Source: Emticicia sp031378345 (GTDB lineage Bacteria > Bacteroidota > Bacteroidia > Cytophagales > Spirosomataceae). From it: a DNA stretch of 64,000 nt. Positions 7,144 to 16,009 of this stretch are shown here, in pieces. The translations under genes and the position numbers were made by a program. Position 1 is the stretch's first letter. The number at the start of each line of letters is the position of its first letter. The stretch covers positions 159,673 to 223,672 of the forward strand of contig JANNDY010000034.1 of NCBI GenBank assembly GCA_031378345.1, given 5' to 3'. The notes beneath the pieces are model-generated. The model saw only the letters and a list, made by a program, of their open reading frames with translations, was not told the origin of the DNA and made no database searches.

Positions 7144-7833
7144 ATGCAATCAATTCAAATAGATATAGTTTCGGATGTGGCTTGTCCGTGGTGTTATATT
7201 GGTAAAAAACATTTAGAAAAAGCTCTCGAAAGTATTGATAATCAAGCTATTAACGTTACTTGGCATCCTTTTCAGCTTGACCCAACGATTCCGAAAGAGG
7301 GGATTTCTCGTGATGAATATTTTACTAATAAATTTGGCAGTAGCGACCGAATCGAACAAATTTTTCAACGAATTGTAAGCGTTGGTGAAAATGCAGGAAT
7401 TGACTTCAATTTCTATAAAATGCCGAAAGCTGTCAATACAATTCCGCTTCATAAATTGCTTCACATTGCCCGTGAAGAAGGCACGCAAATCGCATTGGAA
7501 GAGCGTTTTTTCAAAGGTTATTTTACTGACGGAATTGATTTTTCGGACAACGAACAACTCCTTTCTTTCATGCAAGATTTTGGCTGGAATCGTGAGAAAA
7601 CTGCCGATATTTTAGCAAATGATGAGATTTCCTACCAAGTTTCGCAGGAAATAAAGCATTTTCAAGGTTTGGGTGTTACGGGTGTCCCGTTTTTTATCTT
7701 GAATAATAAATATGCCATCAGTGGAGCTCAACCAAGCTCTGTTTTTCTTGAAACTTTACAAAAAGTTGCCCAAGAAATGCAGCCTACCGAACTTGCAGGA
7801 GAGTCTTGCGAAATTGACGGTGAGAATTGTTGA
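7144..7833 (+). CDS. FrnE-like DsbA-family oxidoreductase
   Basis: A thioredoxin-fold protein of 229 residues with the active-site motif CPWC near residue 14 (DVACPWCYIGKKHLEKAL), the cis-proline loop GVTGVPFFIL and a helical insertion, typical of FrnE/2-hydroxychromene-2-carboxylate isomerase-like members of the DsbA family. There is no signal peptide, so it acts in the cytoplasm. Members are linked to disulfide exchange and oxidative stress tolerance; the exact substrate is unknown. The C-terminus has two extra cysteines (SCEIDGENC). A broken WYL-type regulator follows at once and may once have been its co-transcribed partner. Confidence 0.88.
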   Translation: MQSIQIDIVSDVACPWCYIGKKHLEKALESIDNQAINVTWHPFQLDPTIPKEGISRDEYFTNKFGSSDRIEQIFQRIVSVGENAGIDFNFYKMPKAVNTIPLHKLLHIAREEGTQIALEERFFKGYFTDGIDFSDNEQLLSFMQDFGWNREKTADILANDEISYQVSQEIKHFQGLGVTGVPFFILNNKYAISGAQPSSVFLETLQKVAQEMQPTELAGESCEIDGENC

Positions 7834-7858
7834 GGATTTTTAAAATTGCTTCCCAAAA

Positions 7859-8105
7859 ATGAATCGAATAGATAGGCTAATGGCAATTGTAACGACGCTT
7901 CAAGCAAAGAAATACGTTACGACATAACAGTTTTCTGAAAAATTAAGCATTTCTGTACGCACCGTCTATCAAGATATAAAAGCTTTAGGCGAGCATGGAA
8001 TTTCTAACAGTTTTGAAAATCAAAGAGGATATTTGTGTGGTGCAAGGATATTTTTTGCATCCTTTTACCTTTAGTATGGAAGAAGCAAATGCTCTTTTGC
8101 TTTGA
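7859..8105 (+). pseudogene. Broken HTH/WYL-type transcriptional regulator (YafY-like)
   Basis: The sequence reads MNRIDRLMAIVTTLQAKKYV, an in-frame TAA at 7925, then the same frame continues QFSEKLSISVRTVYQDIKAL and GEHGISNSFENQRGY. A shift near 8033-8041 changes to VQGYFLHPFTFSMEEANALLL and ends at TGA. This is the N-terminal winged HTH_11 and the start of the WYL-region of a YafY-like repressor, with one nonsense and one frameshift lesion and no recognisable WYL remainder. Bases 8106-8291 hold only decayed or AT-rich DNA. Confidence 0.8.
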
Positions 8106-8291
8106 AAATTACCGCTTGAATAAATTTTGAAGAAGTAAAAATACAAACCGCAAAAATCAGATTGTGCACTAACATAAGCCATCGTAATTTTGATGAAAGA
8201 TTCAAGATAGGAGATAAAAGATTTAAGAATTTTATATCTCTACAAAAATTATTCTCATATCCAGAATCTCGTATCTCAAATCTAAAATAAG

Positions 8292-9140
8292 ATGGAAACC
8301 ATTTATAATCAAGACATTATAGATTACCGTCGCATCGAAAAGGCTATTCAATTTATTGAAGAAAATTTTCAGTCTCAGCCAAATCTCAAAGAAATTGCTG
8401 ACCATGTAGCACTTTCGGAATTTCATTTCAATCGCCTTTTTAGCAAATGGGCAGGCACAAGTCCGCAGCGATTTATGCGATTTTTGACCAAAGAGTTTGC
8501 CAAAGAAAAACTTGCTGAAAGTAGCAATCTTTTGGAAGCTACTTTTGAGTCGGGTTTATCAAGTTCGAGTCGTTTGCATGATTTATTTGTAACTTACGAA
8601 GCCATGACTCCCGCCGAATTTAAGTCGAAAGGTGCAGGTTTGACTATTCATTATGGTATTCATGAAACACCTTTTGGCGAATGTCTGATTGCCATTACCG
8701 AACGAGGAATTACAGATTTTAGGTTTCTTGAAAATGAAGACAAAGCCCTGATAATCAATGAGTTAAATATGGATTTCACTAACGCCAAACTCATTTTTGA
8801 CAATAATTTCACGAAGCCTTTTATTGAAAATATTTTTTATACTTCGCAAAATTCCACCGAACCAGTTACGCTTTTGATGCGTGGAACAAATTTCCAAATT
8901 AAAGTTTGGGAAGCACTTTTAAGAATTCCTTTTGGGCAAATGGTCAGCTATGAAACCATTGCAAATGCCATCGGAAAACCAACGGCACAACGGGCAGTAG
9001 GCACAGCCATTGGAAGCAATCGTTTGGGTTATATTATTCCATGCCACCGAGTTTTGCAGAAAGTTGGCGGCATTGGCGGCTATCGCTGGGGAATTACTCG
9101 CAAAAAGGCAATTTTGGGTTGGGAAATGGCTAAGGTTTGA
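8292..9140 (+). CDS. ada: Ada-like AraC-HTH/O6-methylguanine-DNA methyltransferase fusion
   Basis: Residues ~10-115 form an AraC-type double HTH (LKEIADHVALSEFHFNRLFS, then MTPAEFKSKGAG). Residues ~120-275 are the methylguanine methyltransferase domain with the acceptor cysteine in IIPCHRVL and the MVSYETIANAIGKPTAQRAV helix. The four-cysteine N-terminal domain of E. coli Ada, which senses methylphosphotriesters, is absent. The protein repairs alkylated guanine by self-methylation and may regulate genes, but by a different trigger from E. coli Ada. No partner alkB or alkA gene is adjacent. Confidence 0.9.
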   Translation: METIYNQDIIDYRRIEKAIQFIEENFQSQPNLKEIADHVALSEFHFNRLFSKWAGTSPQRFMRFLTKEFAKEKLAESSNLLEATFESGLSSSSRLHDLFVTYEAMTPAEFKSKGAGLTIHYGIHETPFGECLIAITERGITDFRFLENEDKALIINELNMDFTNAKLIFDNNFTKPFIENIFYTSQNSTEPVTLLMRGTNFQIKVWEALLRIPFGQMVSYETIANAIGKPTAQRAVGTAIGSNRLGYIIPCHRVLQKVGGIGGYRWGITRKKAILGWEMAKV

Positions 9141-9197
9141 GTTTCTTTAATACTACACGACAATTTTTTTATTTATAAAAATCCGTGTTTCCAGAAG

Positions 9198-9255
9198 AAT
9201 CCGTGTTATCCGTGTTCTAATTTCGCCGAGAAATGGAACACGGATAACACGGATT
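9198..9255. repeat. Inverted repeat with 20-bp arms (CCGTGTTATCCGTG type)
   Basis: AATCCGTGTTATCCGTGTTC at 9198-9217 is the perfect reverse complement of 9236-9255, with an 18-base spacer that also pairs partly. It sits between the convergent ada and SNF2 helicase genes, so it may end transcription from both sides. Degraded copies of the same words (ATCCGTGTTTCC, ATACAGATTTTCACG) flank it, which suggests a REP-like repeat. Confidence 0.75.
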
Positions 9256-9329
9256 TATACAGATTTTCACGAATTTTAAAAAATAGTATTGATATTTCTG
9301 TAAATCCGTAAATATCCACTCATTAATTT

Positions 9330-12272
9330 TTACTCCAGCAAACTCAAAATATCATCCTTAGAGAGTGATTTTACAAAATTTTCTTCTGTCGTAATTAAGT
9401 TATCAAATAGCTTGCGTTTGTTTCGTTGCAAAGCTAAAATCTTTTCTTCGACCGAATTTCTGGTAATAAACTTATAGGTAAAAACCGTATTTTGCTGTCC
9501 AATTCGGTGGGCTCGATCAATGGCTTGTGCTTCAATAGCAGGATTCCACCAAGGGTCGAGCAAAAACACATATTCGGCGGCGGTGAGGTTTAGTCCCAAG
9601 CCACCAGCTTTCAACGAAATCAAAAATATTTTTACAGAATCATCATTTTGAAACCTATCCACTTGCTCTTGGCGGTTGCTCGTTGAGCCATCCAAATAAC
9701 AATAATCAAAACTATTTTCGTCCAAATGTTTTCTAAAAATGTTCAAATGTTTCACGAATTGACTGAATATCAGCACTTTATGCCCTTCTTCTACAATCGT
9801 TTCGAGTTTTTGTAAAACCTCTTCATTCTTGCCAGAATCGCCTTCATAAGTTTCATCAATCATCAAAGGGTGGTTTGCCAATTGCCGAAGTTTTGTTAAT
9901 CCTTGCAAAACCGCCATTTGAGATTTACCAAAACCTTTTGCTTCAATTTGCTCCAAAATGATATTTCTATAATAAGATTTTGCCTCTTCGTAGCATTTTT
10001 CTTGTTCCTCGGTCATGTCGCAATAATGAATACTTTCGACTTTTGGAGGCAATTCGGTTGCAACTTGCGACTTGTGCCGACGCATCATAAAAGGCTTTAT
10101 CATGCTATACAAACGCTTGATTTTCTGCTCATCTTGCTGCTTTTCGATAGGAATTTGGTACTCATTTTTGAAAAAACTTTGTGTGCCAAGCAAGCCAGGA
10201 TTAATAAATGTGAGCTGTGTCCACAAATCCATTGTACTATTTTCGAGGGGTGTACCTGTCAAAATCAAGCGATTGGCAGAATTGAGCTGCATTACCGCCT
10301 TTGAAATATGCGAACTTGGATTTTTGATAGATTGCGATTCGTCCAAAATCACATAATTGAAACGATAATCTTTTATAAAATCAATATCCATTCGCAAAAT
10401 GCCGTAGGAAGTCAAAATCAAGTCGTAATCATCAAATTGTTCAGTGTTTTTCTCTCTATTTGAACCTGTATAAATAAAGGTTTTGAGGTCGGGGGTAAAT
10501 TTTTCAATTTCTTTCAGCCAATTATAAATCAAGGAAGTTGGCATTACTAAAAGGCTTGGATTTTCTGCTAATTTTTGCTCTTTTTGTGATTGCAAAAATG
10601 CAAGTGTTTGAATGGTTTTTCCTAAACCCATATCATCTGCGAGGCAGCCGCCCAATTTGTATTCTGCCAAGAATCGTAGCCAATCATAACCTGCTTTTTG
10701 ATATGGTCGAAGATTTGCCAAAAGTCCTATTGGAGTATCATATTGCTTGATTTTTTCAAAATTTCGTAGCCTTTCGAGTTTTCTGGACATCACTGAAAAA
10801 GCTAAACCTTCATCGGTCAAATCTTGTACTAAAACAAGGTGATGCTTTTTCAAAATCAGTATATCATCATCCAATTTATCAACATAACTAAACAGTTCGG
10901 AATAACGAGTAAACCATTCTTCGGGAATAACCGCTATTTGTCCATTTGGCAAAATAAACTCTCGTTTGTTTGCCATAATTAAGCTGCGAATTGTCAAAAA
11001 AGGAATTTCAAATTCGCCAAAAAGCACTTTTGCTTGAATATCAAACCAATCATTTTTTTCTTCAATTCTGACTTCAATTTCGGAATAACCCAGAAAATAT
11101 TGCTTCTGATTTTGACTATTTCCGAGCTGTTTTACTTCAAAATTATTTTGTTCTAAAATTTGTGCATTGCGTTGCAGCCACGAAAAAGCCTGCCTTTTTA
11201 TGACCGCACTTCGCCCATGACGAACATCTAAACCTAAGTTTTTTAATAAATCTACTTGTTTTTTTTCATAGCCTAAATCTCGTTTTACTTTGTGAAAAAC
11301 CCATGAATCTCCTTGCTTTTCAACACTTACGTAAGCCTCAGCCGAAAAACTATCAAACTTGAAATTATAGCTTCCATATTGAAAAGATAAATCAAAAACT
11401 ATCTTGTTTTCGTCGTCGTTTTCTTTTTCCACTTCTTCATTTTGGTCGAAAACTAAAGCGTTCTTTTTACTTGAAGCTTCCGAAATTATCAGGATCGGTT
11501 TTGAGTCGTGTCGCTCAAATTTTATTTCAAAACCTTGTGCAAAAACATCGAATTGAGCAACTAATGGAGCAATAAATTTTTGATAATAAGTATCTTCAAT
11601 ATTTCGTGGAATAATGATGTGGTTTTTACTTAAAAAAGGCTTTAGTTTCTTTCCATCCACTTGCTTCTCAAAATGATATAGTCTATCTTCAATGAGCAAC
11701 CACGCAGGTTCTTCGCATAAAATGCGAGCATTTTTAAACTGAAACTGCACCCGTTCACCTCCACATTTTATAGTCGGAAAATAGTGCGTATTTTCGTCAT
11801 TTCTGATAAAATTAAAGTAGGCTTTTGCACCTTCTTGAATGTTATTGATGGCTTTCCAAGTTGGGTCGCCGTCGTTGCTCATAATATAAGATTTTTTAGA
11901 AAGCAGCTTTTCTAAAATCTCCGAACGGCGTTTTTCCATGTAGCCATGAATTGTTTCCTGCAATAATTTATCACCTTTTTCGGGGTCAAAAACTTTCAAG
12001 AAAAAATCGAGTGGAGCTTGCTTTTTTGTATTGAATTTCTTGACAATAATCTCTTGTTGAATGGCTTCGGTGAGTTTCACTAATTCATAATCGGCGGCAT
12101 CAAGTCGCTCGGCAAACTCATGAATATTTTTGGACGAAATACTTTGATTTTGGAGCGTAAGTTCACCTTTTCCATTCAATTGCACCACGAATGCCTCAAA
12201 CAAAAACCCCAGATATTGATGCTCAAAAAGTGAATAAACAATTTGGAATGGTTGTAAGGTTGATACTTTCAT
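9330..12272 (-). CDS. SNF2/SWI2-family DNA-dependent ATPase (DEAD/DEAH helicase fold)
   Basis: I choose the ATG at 12272, giving 980 residues (MKVSTLQPFQIVYSLFEHQY), over a longer frame from 12398 whose extra residues look non-coding. The N-terminal ~480 residues are a bacterial SNF2-associated region. The motor follows: Walker A ADDMGLGKTIQT (~540), DESQSIKN (~645), then helicase domain 2 with VLIFSQFVKHL, LDGSTSNRQEQV, SLKAGGLGLNLTAA and AIDRAHRIGQ. Such proteins translocate on double-stranded DNA and remodel protein-DNA complexes. No methylase, nuclease or defence gene is adjacent, so a housekeeping role is more likely than a DISARM-type one. Confidence 0.92.
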   Translation of the reverse strand: MKVSTLQPFQIVYSLFEHQYLGFLFEAFVVQLNGKGELTLQNQSISSKNIHEFAERLDAADYELVKLTEAIQQEIIVKKFNTKKQAPLDFFLKVFDPEKGDKLLQETIHGYMEKRRSEILEKLLSKKSYIMSNDGDPTWKAINNIQEGAKAYFNFIRNDENTHYFPTIKCGGERVQFQFKNARILCEEPAWLLIEDRLYHFEKQVDGKKLKPFLSKNHIIIPRNIEDTYYQKFIAPLVAQFDVFAQGFEIKFERHDSKPILIISEASSKKNALVFDQNEEVEKENDDENKIVFDLSFQYGSYNFKFDSFSAEAYVSVEKQGDSWVFHKVKRDLGYEKKQVDLLKNLGLDVRHGRSAVIKRQAFSWLQRNAQILEQNNFEVKQLGNSQNQKQYFLGYSEIEVRIEEKNDWFDIQAKVLFGEFEIPFLTIRSLIMANKREFILPNGQIAVIPEEWFTRYSELFSYVDKLDDDILILKKHHLVLVQDLTDEGLAFSVMSRKLERLRNFEKIKQYDTPIGLLANLRPYQKAGYDWLRFLAEYKLGGCLADDMGLGKTIQTLAFLQSQKEQKLAENPSLLVMPTSLIYNWLKEIEKFTPDLKTFIYTGSNREKNTEQFDDYDLILTSYGILRMDIDFIKDYRFNYVILDESQSIKNPSSHISKAVMQLNSANRLILTGTPLENSTMDLWTQLTFINPGLLGTQSFFKNEYQIPIEKQQDEQKIKRLYSMIKPFMMRRHKSQVATELPPKVESIHYCDMTEEQEKCYEEAKSYYRNIILEQIEAKGFGKSQMAVLQGLTKLRQLANHPLMIDETYEGDSGKNEEVLQKLETIVEEGHKVLIFSQFVKHLNIFRKHLDENSFDYCYLDGSTSNRQEQVDRFQNDDSVKIFLISLKAGGLGLNLTAAEYVFLLDPWWNPAIEAQAIDRAHRIGQQNTVFTYKFITRNSVEEKILALQRNKRKLFDNLITTEENFVKSLSKDDILSLLE

Positions 12273-12533
12273 ATTTACGAAATAAGATGCCCTCCCACTC
12301 GGGATTTTTGGTGAAATTTTTCTAATTTGTGTCATTAAATAATTGATTGACAACAGTCTTTGGTCGATAGTTTTTTGGTTCAATGCATTGATAATCAATA
12401 CATTATGTCATATTAATATCATGTAAATAGTTAAAAAAAATGAAGCAATGAAGATTATATTCGTGATTTTTTTTGAAACCGAACTACGAATATATAAAAA
12501 ACAAGGAAGGGGAACAAGAGAGAATGTAGAATT

Positions 12534-13619
12534 TTATAGAATGGGGGTTTTTGTAAAGAATTCATTGCATTTTTCAGCCAAAAAGTCAATTTGTTCTTCA
12601 TCATGCCACGCACTGAGTACGATGCGAGTATTGGGTTTTCCTGTTTTTATTGGGTAAGCAAAACTATAAATAAAAATACCTTTTTCAAACAAAAAATCAA
12701 ACAATTCATCTTGCAAAGTATAGTAAACAGGGTAGTTTGGCAAGGAGTTAAACAATTGAAAACACGAGTCAGATATTTTTGCATTAAATCTTTGAATATT
12801 TACCTTTAATTTCAATAAATTTCTCTCATAAAGTGCATCTGCGTGTAGATATGCATACAAATAGGCAGGAGCGATGGGCGAACATGATGCAAAAAAGGCA
12901 GTTTTCCGCAAAGATTCAATAAAGTCGTTTTCTCCAAAAACTACGCCTCCTGCAATACCGATTGCTTTATGCAAAGAACTTACAATTACCAATTTTACAT
13001 TAGAGTTTACCGAAATGTTTTGAAAGATTCCTGTGCCGTGCGTGCCAGTAATTCCTAAACCGTGCGAATCATCAATAATTAATGTAATTGCTTGACCAGT
13101 AGGTAGTTGACTCGCCCAATGGAAGTTATAATGTGAGAGTTTTATAGCATCGCATGAGTTGCAAACAATAACAGAATGAGGAGCATTTTGTTCCAAAATT
13201 TGTTGCCTAATTGTTTCAGACCATTCTTCAAAACTTACATTTGGAAGAGCAATATTTGGTTCATGAAAATTGGCAGCATGGCTTTGTGGAGCATAAAAAA
13301 AAGTAGCATTTTGGGTTTTCAAATATTGAGCAACTACTTGCCCCGCCAACATTCCTGACGAAACCGTAAGGGCTTTTTCCGCACCAAGCCAATAAGCCAA
13401 TTTTTCTTCGGCTTGTTCATAAATATCTAATTGCAAATTTCCATTGCGAGAGCTACCAAACGACATTCCATAGCGATTCATTCCTTCAATCAAAAGATGC
13501 TTAAAATCTTCGTCTTGGTTCATACCCAAGTAAGATGTGCCGCTAAAAAAATGAAATTCTTTCCCTTCAAGCAAAATCTTATTTGAAGGTAAGTGATTGA
13601 TAATAAACTCGTTAGGCAT
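12534..13619 (-). CDS. Alpha-oxoamine synthase family PLP enzyme (BioF/KBL/SPT-like)
   Basis: From ATG 13619 the protein has 361 residues; the longer frame to 13754 crosses the terminator of the upstream gene and is rejected. It has the family pattern FHFFSGTSYLGM, GSSRNGNLQLDIYEQAEEKL, IIDDSHGLGITG and the PLP lysine in SSLHKAIGIAGGVV. Enzymes of this fold condense an amino acid with an acyl thioester (8-amino-7-oxononanoate, 2-amino-3-ketobutyrate or 3-ketosphinganine). It is shorter than typical serine palmitoyltransferases and has no biotin gene neighbours, so the substrate is uncertain. Confidence 0.85.
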   Translation of the reverse strand: MPNEFIINHLPSNKILLEGKEFHFFSGTSYLGMNQDEDFKHLLIEGMNRYGMSFGSSRNGNLQLDIYEQAEEKLAYWLGAEKALTVSSGMLAGQVVAQYLKTQNATFFYAPQSHAANFHEPNIALPNVSFEEWSETIRQQILEQNAPHSVIVCNSCDAIKLSHYNFHWASQLPTGQAITLIIDDSHGLGITGTHGTGIFQNISVNSNVKLVIVSSLHKAIGIAGGVVFGENDFIESLRKTAFFASCSPIAPAYLYAYLHADALYERNLLKLKVNIQRFNAKISDSCFQLFNSLPNYPVYYTLQDELFDFLFEKGIFIYSFAYPIKTGKPNTRIVLSAWHDEEQIDFLAEKCNEFFTKTPIL

Positions 13620-13700
13620 TTGTAATTGAAATTTTGATTTTATTCCAAATATAACATTATTTAGGTAATCAGGCGTTCCGTGCAAATTACATACCCCCCT

Positions 13701-13739
13701 AAAAAAACTTAACCCCACCGCCAAAGGCAGTGGGGTAAG
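13701..13739 (-). terminator. Rho-independent terminator of the 13.8-14.3 kb secreted protein gene
   Basis: On the minus strand a GC-rich stem (GTGGGG/CCCCAC with inner GCC-AAA-GGC) is followed by seven T residues. It lies about 70 bases after the stop codon at 13806 and just before the next gene in the same direction, so the two are separate transcripts. Confidence 0.8.
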
Positions 13740-13805
13740 CGTCCATCTATTCAACCCTAACCTATTAAACTATGAAAACTTAATATTCTTTTGGAAAATT
13801 GAGTC

Positions 13806-14267
13806 TTAGCGACCTAACATTTCGAAAACGACTGGCGTTTCAATTTGCTCTGTTTCTTCTGACTCAACGTTTGACTGGTATTTCCACAAAACTTTGATAA
13901 CTGCAGCGGTTGTCGTTACTTTTTTCTTCCAAACCTTTGCCTCTTCGCCACGTACCTTAATCAATTTTGCTTCGATATTTTCAACTGCTTTACTAAACGC
14001 TTCTTTTTTGTCGGCACTTACCATCAAAAACTTAGACGGCGATACATTATATAAAGTAACTATTTCTGTGAAAATATTCCAATCGTTGGTTTTAACTATT
14101 TTTTTCGCTTTTTTAGACATAAAGTCTGCGAAATTTGCTTCAGCACCTCTAACTAATATTACTTCGTTTTGGACTGAATCGCGGTCATTTGCTTTAACAA
14201 TATTTGCAGTAGTCAATGATGACCCGAATACCAATGCAAATATAACGGTTTTAAATGAATTTTTCAT
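13806..14267 (-). CDS. Secreted protein of unknown function
   Basis: A 153-residue protein with an N-terminal signal peptide (MKNSFKTVIFALVFGSSLTTA, 21 residues in all) and a lysine-rich, mainly helical mature part (FADFMSKKAKKIVKTND, EAKLIKVRGEEAKVWKKKV). The C-terminus is acidic (NVESEETEQIE). I do not recognise the family. It stands alone between its own strong promoter and a good terminator, so it is probably an abundantly transcribed monocistronic gene whose product goes to the periplasm or outside. Confidence 0.75.
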   Translation of the reverse strand: MKNSFKTVIFALVFGSSLTTANIVKANDRDSVQNEVILVRGAEANFADFMSKKAKKIVKTNDWNIFTEIVTLYNVSPSKFLMVSADKKEAFSKAVENIEAKLIKVRGEEAKVWKKKVTTTAAVIKVLWKYQSNVESEETEQIETPVVFEMLGR

Positions 14268-14301
14268 TGTTTTGTTCTATTTTTATTCGTGGATAACGAT
14301 A

Positions 14302-14332
14302 CAAAGGTAAAACAAAAATCCAACAATCCAAA
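14302..14332 (-). promoter_or_regulatory. Consensus Bacteroidota promoter of the small secreted protein gene
   Basis: On the minus strand TTTG (14332-14329), a 19-base spacer and TACCTTTG (14309-14302) match the -33/-7 consensus exactly. The start codon lies about 35 bases downstream, leaving a leader of about 28 bases. This is the best promoter match seen in the window. Confidence 0.75.
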
Positions 14333-14506
14333 TGCCATCTATGGTGGTAAACCAAATATTGTTCTTAAAATATTTCGAATTTTATTTATTATTTAGAATA
14401 AATATATTATTTTTCACATAAAAACAAAATATTATTCGTATAAAAATAATACAACTAATAAAATTACACTGTTTTTTAAAAAACGAAAATTCTTGAAATA
14501 ATACAA

Positions 14507-15067
14507 TCATTCGTTGTAAAAATTCATTGTTCTTTCTACACCAATTGTACAAAAATTCAGAATAATTTCATCAACTCTGTCTAATCGTTCAACTAATTGA
14601 ATCATTTCATCTTCATCAAAAGGTTTTAGCACATAATCTATCTGTTTGCCACGAGCAAATTCATTGCCGATGCCAAAACGAAGGCGATTATAGTTTTGAG
14701 TTCCTAACTTTTCTTCAATATTTCGCAAACCATTTTGACCACCGTGCGAACCTTTGGTTTTCATGCGAAGTTTGCCAAAAGGCAAAGCCAAGTCATCACA
14801 AATCACCAAAAGATTTTCAACTGGGATTTTCAAAGCCTGCAACCAATAATTAATGGCATTGCCACTGAGATTCATATAAGTGGTAGGTTTTATGCAATAT
14901 ATTTGTTTGCCTTTGTGCTTAAATTCGGCAGTATAGGCAAGTCGTTCCATCTTAAACGAAAAGCCTTGTTGTGCTGCAAGGCGGTCGAGTGCCATAAAAC
15001 CAACATTGTGGCGAGTAAAGGCATATTCTGGACCAATATTTCCCAGTCCAGCGATTAAATATTTCAT
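14507..15067 (-). CDS. pth: Peptidyl-tRNA hydrolase
   Basis: 186 residues with the full Pth signature: N10 in GLGNIG, the catalytic H20 in TRHNVGF, N66 in TTYMNLSGNA, D91 in VICDDLALP and N112 in GSHGGQNGLRNI. Length is typical of the family. It cleaves peptidyl-tRNA dropped from stalled ribosomes. The gene is transcribed away from pyrR, with 281 bases of AT-rich intergenic DNA between them that contains short degenerate repeats (AGGATTTAGG) but no gene. Confidence 0.96.
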   Translation of the reverse strand: MKYLIAGLGNIGPEYAFTRHNVGFMALDRLAAQQGFSFKMERLAYTAEFKHKGKQIYCIKPTTYMNLSGNAINYWLQALKIPVENLLVICDDLALPFGKLRMKTKGSHGGQNGLRNIEEKLGTQNYNRLRFGIGNEFARGKQIDYVLKPFDEDEMIQLVERLDRVDEIILNFCTIGVERTMNFYNE

Positions 15068-15348
15068 AAGATTTTGAGGATTTAGGCTTTAGGATTTAGG
15101 TTGTGTTGCTTGGTGATTTATGTTTAAAAAGCATAAAGCGTACAGCATAAAGCAGATAGCCTGACAATTATCAAATAATTTTTATGCAAAGTTCTTATTT
15201 TTTTATGCAAATAGCACATCTATTGCTTAGTTTTACAATTTAAAATTTGAAACAAAATGGTGAATGTGGTTCAACATAAATTGTTGCGTAAAATTGATGA
15301 TTGCGAAATTCATCATTCTACATTTTTCATTCTGCATTATTTTGACCT

Positions 15349-15882
15349 ATGAAACGACTTATTCTTAGCAATCCGCTACTTGATATTACACTCAATCGCT
15401 TGTGCCAACAATTGATTGAAAACCATGGAGATTTTTCAAATTCTGTCATTTTGGGGCTACAGCCACGTGGTATTTTCTTGGCAGAACGCATCAATCAAAA
15501 GCTAAAAGAAGTAACAGGAATTGATATAAAATTGGGGTATTTGGATGCGACTTTTTTTCGAGATGATTTTCGTAGAAGAGATACTCCACTAAAACCCAAC
15601 GAAACCAAAGTGCCTTTTGTGATTGAAGGAAAAAAGGTAATTTTGATAGACGATGTACTGGCAACTGGACGAATGGTGCGTGCCGCCATTGATGCCATGC
15701 AAGCCTTCGGAAGACCTGAAAAAGTAGAACTTTTGTGCCTCATCAATCGCCGTTATGAGAGAGATTTACCTATTCAACCTGACTATACTGGTATGCCCGT
15801 AAACACACTCGACACGCAACGTGTGCTTGTAGAATGGAAAGAACAAGGGCATGAAGAAGACAGGATTTGGCTGATTGGATGA
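15349..15882 (+). CDS. pyrR: PyrR-type uracil phosphoribosyltransferase/regulator
   Basis: 177 residues with the PRPP loop VILIDDVLATGRMVRAAIDA, an N-terminal GLQPRGIFLAERI segment and the R-R-D-T stretch FRRRDTPLKPN typical of PyrR. PyrR proteins convert uracil to UMP and in many Gram-positives bind pyr mRNA to attenuate it. No pyr genes are next to it, so here the enzymatic role is more certain than regulation. A 12-base direct repeat (GAATTTATTCGG at 15903 and 15954) lies downstream. Confidence 0.92.
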   Translation: MKRLILSNPLLDITLNRLCQQLIENHGDFSNSVILGLQPRGIFLAERINQKLKEVTGIDIKLGYLDATFFRDDFRRRDTPLKPNETKVPFVIEGKKVILIDDVLATGRMVRAAIDAMQAFGRPEKVELLCLINRRYERDLPIQPDYTGMPVNTLDTQRVLVEWKEQGHEEDRIWLIG

Positions 15883-16009
15883 GTAGTTGATGATTAAAAA
15901 ACGAATTTATTCGGATACATGAAAGTAACCATCCTTTGATTATATTAGCAACTGAATTTATTCGGTTTAGTCGAAATAAAAGGTTTTTCAAAAAAATACC
16001 CACCTAAAA

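Noticed and set aside
9330..12272. SNF2 gene as part of a DISARM-like defence system
   Set aside because: No methylase, phospholipase D or DUF1998 gene is adjacent; neighbours are housekeeping genes.
12273..12398. 42 extra codons at the N-terminus of the SNF2 protein
   Set aside because: The upstream residues (MIINALNQKTIDQ...) look non-coding, while MKVSTLQPFQIVYSLFEHQY from 12272 begins like other Bacteroidota family members.
13620..13754. Longer start for the AOS-type PLP enzyme
   Set aside because: The extension translates the terminator hairpin of the upstream gene (13701-13739) and has no family similarity.
15903..15965. Direct repeat GAATTTATTCGG downstream of pyrR as an attachment site
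   Set aside because: Only 51 bases apart with no element between them; more likely a short duplication.
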